A stretch of DNA of 40,001 nt from a virus. Where the stretch lies: IMG/VR virus record IMGVR_UViG_3300023301_000031, positions 1 through 40,001 of that record; one strand, given 5' to 3'. Under the pieces are notes generated by a model that was not told the origin of the DNA, did no database searches, and worked only from the letters and a program-made list of their open reading frames with translations. A program made the position numbers and the translations under genes. Below are positions 35,665 through 40,001 of the stretch, in pieces; the first letter of the stretch is position 1, and every line of letters begins with the position of its first letter.

Positions 35665-35706
35665 ATGAATACAATTTTAAAAATTAATCGTATTATTACT
35701 ATATAA
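35665..35706 (+). CDS. 13-aa leader peptide
   Basis: MNTILKINRIITI then TAA, behind GGTGGA, with a TAATG overlap into the gene at 35706. The next gene has no separate ribosome binding site, so translation of the leader probably delivers ribosomes to it. Four Ile codons in the last nine residues could make it sensitive to Ile supply, which is speculation. Confidence 0.5.
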   Translation: MNTILKINRIITI

Positions 35707-36119
35707 TGATTTTATTTAGCATGACAGTGGTTTTAATTAAGAGTGGTCATTCAGCCAAGAAAATTGTTGAGATCATAGACTACATAACGTTTCGACCCAT
35801 ACCAAGCCTTTTTACAGACCCCGTTAAGAATTATGTATTAATTGACTGGTCTGGGTCGAGTTTTCTTTTGCGCCCAAAAGAGCTACTACGCGCCGGATAT
35901 GGTGGAAAGTACTCCAAAAAAGAAATGGCGCAATACATCTGGTTAGCTTCGCTAAGAAACTACTCAGAATACCTGATAACTAATAAGTTATCTTTAGACC
36001 TCTTGGCCTGTTTAGGGAAAGAGGACCTCATCAACAACAATAGCCTTCTTCAATTAGTAGACGATCAAGTTCACTTTAGATTTGAAGAAGCCGGAACAGG
36101 AGTATTAAAATGGCATTAG
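35706..36119 (+). CDS. hypothetical protein (137 aa), D11 position
   Basis: Located just before the ssDNA-binding protein gene. Helical with a central aromatic part (NYVLIDWSGSSFLLRPKELL). No family recognised; by order it could be the T5 D11 equivalent, but the similarity was not tested. It overlaps the next gene by 10 nt. Confidence 0.55.
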   Translation: MILFSMTVVLIKSGHSAKKIVEIIDYITFRPIPSLFTDPVKNYVLIDWSGSSFLLRPKELLRAGYGGKYSKKEMAQYIWLASLRNYSEYLITNKLSLDLLACLGKEDLINNNSLLQLVDDQVHFRFEEAGTGVLKWH

Positions 36120-36757
36120 ATTTTGGTAAAGCAAGAGGCAAAGCGGCAAAAGGGTCTGTAGACCAGTATCAGTATGTAAATGGTGACAACAGGGTGCGTA
36201 TGGTTGGGGGGCTATTAGCTCGCTATGTTTATTGGATTAAAGGAATGAACGATAAAAATATTCCTTTTGAGTGCTTGTCCTTTGACAGAGATGCTGAAGC
36301 TTTTGTCAACAAAGAGAAAGACTGGGTTAAGGAGTTCTATCCAGATTTGAAATGTGGGTGGGCTTACGCAATTCTTTGTATTGATCCAGCAGATCAGAAA
36401 GTTAAGGTACTAAACCTTAAGAAAAAGCTGATGGAGCAGATCATGACTGCCACAGAAGATCTTGGCGACCCTACTGACCCGGATACAGGCTTTGACATTT
36501 GTTTCAAGCGTGAGAAAACCGGTCCTCAAGTGTATAATGTTGAGTACCAGCTTCAAGTGCTTAAGTGTCAGAACGCAGTTCGTCCACTAACTGACGCAGA
36601 AAGAGAAGCCTTCGCTGCAGCTACCCCTATAGATGAGCAATTGGTGCGTCCTACACCAGATTCTCAAGAGAAGCTGTTGAAAGAAATCCAAAACAAAGCT
36701 ACTGAGGGAGCTGAGGGCATTGAAGACGACGTAGAGAAGGAATTTGACGTAGAGTAA
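36110..36757 (+). CDS. ssDNA-binding protein (gp32-like)
   Basis: 215 aa. The core has aromatic and basic residues around a possible metal/ssDNA site (CLSFDRDAEAFVNKEKDWVK and YPDLKCGWAYAILCID, near residues 52-93), and the C-terminal 30 residues are strongly acidic (GIEDDVEKEFDVE). An OB-like core plus an acidic tail that recruits partner proteins is typical of phage SSBs such as T4 gp32. Codon use is more GC-rich than its neighbours, consistent with high expression. A hairpin at 36780 follows. Confidence 0.8.
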   Translation: MALDFGKARGKAAKGSVDQYQYVNGDNRVRMVGGLLARYVYWIKGMNDKNIPFECLSFDRDAEAFVNKEKDWVKEFYPDLKCGWAYAILCIDPADQKVKVLNLKKKLMEQIMTATEDLGDPTDPDTGFDICFKREKTGPQVYNVEYQLQVLKCQNAVRPLTDAEREAFAAATPIDEQLVRPTPDSQEKLLKEIQNKATEGAEGIEDDVEKEFDVE

Positions 36758-36779
36758 GCTAGTAATAGCTTAAAAACAA

Positions 36780-36818
36780 AAAGCCTGTACCAAGCTATTA
36801 AAATTTGGTACAGGCTTT
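36780..36818 (+). terminator. terminator or attenuator hairpin
   Basis: AAAGCCTGTACCAA pairs perfectly with TTGGTACAGGCTTT (14 bp) across an 11-nt loop. The T run after it is short (TTTACTT), so termination may be partial. It would lower expression of the nuclease genes relative to the SSB gene. Confidence 0.75.
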
Positions 36819-36834
36819 ACTTCACGGAATACAC

Positions 36835-37782
36835 ATGATACTAGCCACCGCAGATATCCACATTAAATTAGGCCAAAAGAATGTTCCAAGAGCTTGGGCA
36901 AAGGATAGGTATACTAAGTTCTTTAGTCAATGTGTAAAAGCCAGCGAAGGCTGCGAGTTACACATAATGCTTGGTGATCTTTTCGACCGTACACCTACCT
37001 TAGAAGAGATTGAATTATACTTTGAGTTTATAAATAGCTGTAGTATTCCTACTATTCTTATAGACGGGAATCATGAAGCCACCCGTAAAAACCACACTTT
37101 CCTCAGTGCTTTGAAAGAAGTAACATCTAAAGTAAACCCCTTAGTTACTATTGTAGATGAAGTTACTGAGTATCCTTGGGGTACTATTCTACCTTATTGT
37201 TGTTTACATAAGAAAGGTGTAATTGAGAGTCTCAATAAGAATAAACCACTATTCACCCATGTTCGTGGTGCAGTTCCCCCCCATGTCAAACCTGAAATTG
37301 ATTTAGCTAGATTATCTGAGTTTCCTAGGGTTTTTGCGGGGGATTTACATGCCCATTCAAATACTCAGTTGAACATAGTTTATCCGGGGTCTCCTATGAC
37401 AACTAGCTTTCACCGGAGTGAAGTAGAGACTGGGTATTTAGTTATAGATGGTATTGATTATGACTGGCGACCTTTCGAGTTACCCCAATTAATACGAAAA
37501 ACAGTGTCAGACCCCGCTGAGATGGTTCAAACTGAGTATAACCACACGATATATGAGCTTGAAGGTGACTTAGCAGATTTAGCTAATGTAAAGAACACTG
37601 AGCTTCTTGATAAGAAAGTAGTAAAACGAAGTACTGAAGCTACCCTTATTTTGAACGCAAACATGACAGTTACAGATGAACTTTCAGAATATTTAACCTA
37701 TATATTAGAATTACCTGAAGATAAGGTTTCTAACCTACTGGATACATTTAATGATTATACTACGAAAACTCAAATGGAGTAA
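36835..37782 (+). CDS. SbcD/Mre11-like nuclease subunit (D12-like)
   Basis: 315 aa. Phosphoesterase motifs of the Mre11 fold: ATADIHIKLG (3-12), MLGDLFDRTP near 48-57, DGNHEA near 82-87, and FAGDLHAHS near 167-175. With SbcC it forms an ATP-driven exo/endonuclease on DNA ends and hairpins; in phages it serves recombination (T4 gp47, T5 D12). I chose ATG at 36835; the longer frame begins inside the terminator stem. Overlaps sbcC by 32 nt. Confidence 0.88.
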   Translation: MILATADIHIKLGQKNVPRAWAKDRYTKFFSQCVKASEGCELHIMLGDLFDRTPTLEEIELYFEFINSCSIPTILIDGNHEATRKNHTFLSALKEVTSKVNPLVTIVDEVTEYPWGTILPYCCLHKKGVIESLNKNKPLFTHVRGAVPPHVKPEIDLARLSEFPRVFAGDLHAHSNTQLNIVYPGSPMTTSFHRSEVETGYLVIDGIDYDWRPFELPQLIRKTVSDPAEMVQTEYNHTIYELEGDLADLANVKNTELLDKKVVKRSTEATLILNANMTVTDELSEYLTYILELPEDKVSNLLDTFNDYTTKTQME

Positions 37783-39553
37783 CGCATTTAGCTATGCCGA
37801 AGATAATGAGTTAATATTAGACGAATCTATCCTCACTCAAGTTCTAGGGGGTAACGGGGTTGGAAAGTCCTCTATTCCTCTAATCATTGAGGAAATTTTC
37901 TTTAATAAGAACTCAAAAGGTACAAAGAAAGTAGACATACCAAATCGTAACTTAGACTCGGAAGGCTACTTTTTAGGTTTAGATTTTGACGTTGATGACG
38001 TTGATTATACTATCTCTATAACTAGAAAGAAATCTTTAAAGATAAAACTAACTAAAAACGGTGAAGATATTTCTAGCCATACGGCTACCAATACTTTTAA
38101 AACTATAGAGGAAATACTAGGAATAGACTTTAAAACGTTTTCCCAGCTGGTATACCAGAACACTAATAGCAGCCTTCAGTTTTTGACAGCTACAGATACT
38201 AACAGGAAGAGATTTCTTATTGAGCTATTAAACCTCAATAAGTATGTGGAATATTTTGAAACTTTCAAGGGTTTAGTGAAAGATTATAATAACCAAGTAA
38301 TAAGCTTAGAATCAAAAATAAGTACTCTCGAAGCCTGGCTCTCCAAAAATAATTTAGAGGGTATGATAGTATTACCCAAGCTAGATTTAGATATAAACTC
38401 GGAAAAAGATGAAGAGGCTTTAGGCGCTTTAACGGCGGAATTTAAAAATATTTCACAAAAAAACAAAAATATTTCAGCTAATAATTTATACAAAAGCCAG
38501 TTAGCACGTTTAGATATAAAGTCAGTTGCTGGAATTGATGCTCAGAAGGGCTCAAGTGACTCATTTATTCAAGCTATTGGAGACTATAAATCACAAAAAA
38601 GTGCGGCAAATAAGGCCTTGAAACATATTGAGTCCTTAGGGGATGAATGCCCTACCTGTTCTCAAGAAATAGATTCTGCTTTTAAGGAAGGGTTAAAGTC
38701 TGGGTACAAAGATATTGTATCTGAAATGGAGCTACTTTTAACAGAATTTAATGATAAAGTAACAAAAGTAAAAGAAAATAATGCTTTATTTGATAAGAAA
38801 CAAAAAATAGAGACTGAGTTTGAGTCTCTATACCGCGCTATTGATAACAACTTACCAGAAGAATTATTACACGCAGGTGAGCTAGAAGCCAAGATACTTA
38901 GTATAAAAACAATACTAAAAGAAAAACGAGTACAAATTCAATATATTATTGACGAAAACTCAAGGATTGATAAGAATAATACAACGATTCAAATAATTAC
39001 TGAACAAAGGGAAGGCTTCGAACAGCAACTAGAGGTTGCGTTAAGTGAAGTAAAAGATTTAAGTATCACATACAGTAATTTAGAAGTTTTGAAGAAAGCT
39101 TTCTCTACTAACGGGCTACTAGCGTATAAGATTGAATATCTAGTTAAAGAGTTAGAGACTATAGTTAACGAATATCTATCTGAGTTATCAGATGGTAGAT
39201 TCACCCTCACTTTCGCAGTTACCAATGATAAGTTGAATGTCGAACTTACAGATGATGGGCGAGACGTCGATATTTTATCATTATCAAGTGGGGAGTTAGC
39301 TAGAGTCAATACCTCCACATTATTAGCGATAAGGAGACTTATGAATAGTATTTCTAAGTCTCAGATTAATGTATTATTTCTAGACGAAGTTATATCTGTA
39401 TTAGACGATCCAGGCCGAGAAAGACTAGTAGATGTTCTATCTAGAGAAACTAAACTTAATACTTTTATTGTGAGCCACGAATGGAGTCATCCATTACTGG
39501 CTAAGCTTAACATTGTTAAAGAGAACAACATTAGCAAGTTAATTTATGATTAA
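37751..39553 (+). CDS. SbcC/Rad50-like ATPase subunit (D13-like)
   Basis: 600 aa. Walker A GGNGVGKSS near residues 33-41, two long coiled coils around a zinc hook (CPTCSQE near 300), ABC signature LSSGELARVN near 516-525, and Walker B NVLFLDEVISVLDD near 543-556. This SMC-like ATPase controls the SbcD nuclease (T4 gp46, T5 D13). It is shorter than E. coli SbcC (about 1050 aa), as usual in phages. Confidence 0.9.
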   Translation: MIILRKLKWSNAFSYAEDNELILDESILTQVLGGNGVGKSSIPLIIEEIFFNKNSKGTKKVDIPNRNLDSEGYFLGLDFDVDDVDYTISITRKKSLKIKLTKNGEDISSHTATNTFKTIEEILGIDFKTFSQLVYQNTNSSLQFLTATDTNRKRFLIELLNLNKYVEYFETFKGLVKDYNNQVISLESKISTLEAWLSKNNLEGMIVLPKLDLDINSEKDEEALGALTAEFKNISQKNKNISANNLYKSQLARLDIKSVAGIDAQKGSSDSFIQAIGDYKSQKSAANKALKHIESLGDECPTCSQEIDSAFKEGLKSGYKDIVSEMELLLTEFNDKVTKVKENNALFDKKQKIETEFESLYRAIDNNLPEELLHAGELEAKILSIKTILKEKRVQIQYIIDENSRIDKNNTTIQIITEQREGFEQQLEVALSEVKDLSITYSNLEVLKKAFSTNGLLAYKIEYLVKELETIVNEYLSELSDGRFTLTFAVTNDKLNVELTDDGRDVDILSLSSGELARVNTSTLLAIRRLMNSISKSQINVLFLDEVISVLDDPGRERLVDVLSRETKLNTFIVSHEWSHPLLAKLNIVKENNISKLIYD

Positions 39554-39562
39554 GGATAACAC

Positions 39563-40001
39563 ATGGCATTAGACTCACGAGCTAAAGGAGCTAGAGGGGA
39601 GTATCTCGTAAGAGATAAATTAAGAGAAGCCTCAGGTCTGCAATTCGAACGTGTACCCGCATCTGGAGCCCTCGCTTACTTAAAAGGAGATTTATTTGTA
39701 CCACATAAAGATTGTAGATTCTTAATAGAAGTAAAGAACTATGAGGAGTCCCCCTTCACAGATAAAATTTTTACTAATAGATCTAATAATATAGTTAATT
39801 GGTGGGCTAAAGCGGTTGAACAAGCTGCTTTAAGGGAGCAAGAGCCTGTTGTAATCTTTAAGTATAATAGGTCTAAACTATTCGTGTTAACCAATGTATT
39901 ACCAACCAAACTAGAAAAATTTATGTTTATTAATTGGTTAGGATGCTACGCTATGTTACTAGAAGATTGGCTAACTATAGAGGATATACAATGGCTAAGA
40001 G
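39563..40001 (+). CDS. PD-(D/E)XK nuclease, D14-like (partial, runs off the window)
   Basis: The first 146 codons are visible. GARGEYLVRDKL near residues 9-20, GDLFV near 47, and LIEVKNYEES near 57-66 match the E...D...ExK pattern of Holliday-junction resolvase or RecB-type nucleases. It follows sbcC as D14 does in T5. The 3' end lies outside the window, so the C-terminus is unknown. Confidence 0.75.
   Translation, partial: MALDSRAKGARGEYLVRDKLREASGLQFERVPASGALAYLKGDLFVPHKDCRFLIEVKNYEESPFTDKIFTNRSNNIVNWWAKAVEQAALREQEPVVIFKYNRSKLFVLTNVLPTKLEKFMFINWLGCYAMLLEDWLTIEDIQWLR

Overview
This window looks like the early/middle region of a T5-like (Demerecviridae-type) tailed phage of a gammaproteobacterium. 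The evidence is gene order and content: NAD-dependent DNA ligase split into two genes, a D5-like DNA-binding protein, a DnaB-type helicase, primase, family A DNA polymerase, a PhoH-like ATPase, a D10-like SF2 helicase, an ssDNA-binding protein, an SbcD/SbcC (D12/D13) pair and a D14-like nuclease, all on the + strand and mostly with overlapping starts and stops. The host group is inferred from the E. coli-like tmRNA and sigma70-type promoters; the genus cannot be told from the sequence. The DNA is AT-rich.

Layout. 1-7289: small early-type genes, two metallophosphoesterases, several zinc-ribbon and one-helix membrane peptides, and thymidylate synthase ThyX carrying an HNH intein. 7300-15969: a dense RNA region with about 28 recognisable tRNAs covering all 20 amino acids (plus an initiator-like tRNA and a probable tRNA-Ile CAU), a tmRNA, several broken or oddly built tRNA-like elements, hairpin-forming spacers between most tRNAs, two free-standing homing endonuclease genes (HNH and GIY-YIG) and a few small genes. 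16006-19914: a third HNH gene, T4-type lysozyme, regulators and unknown genes. 19918-40001: the replication and recombination block, with a LAGLIDADG intein in the DNA polymerase, a C5-cytosine methyltransferase and nucleotide/NAD-related accessory genes; the last gene runs off the window.

Expression. Thirteen complete near-consensus sigma70 promoters, all with exactly 17-bp spacers, and one truncated copy at the left edge drive short operons. Three hairpins at 22784, 24387 and 36780 look like terminators. One hairpin overlaps the promoter and ribosome binding site of the HNH-lysozyme operon and resembles the T4 arrangement in which read-through mRNA is translationally silent. A structured leader at 19110-19337 also hides a ribosome binding site.

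The most unusual material is in the tRNA region: two tRNA-Arg genes without a D-arm in the usual place, an element that folds like a circularly permuted tRNA, a tRNA with an enlarged anticodon loop, a tmRNA with a non-standard T-loop, a 301-bp tandem duplication, and small genes whose stop codons abut or lie inside tRNAs. All RNA folds here were made by eye and need computational and experimental checks.
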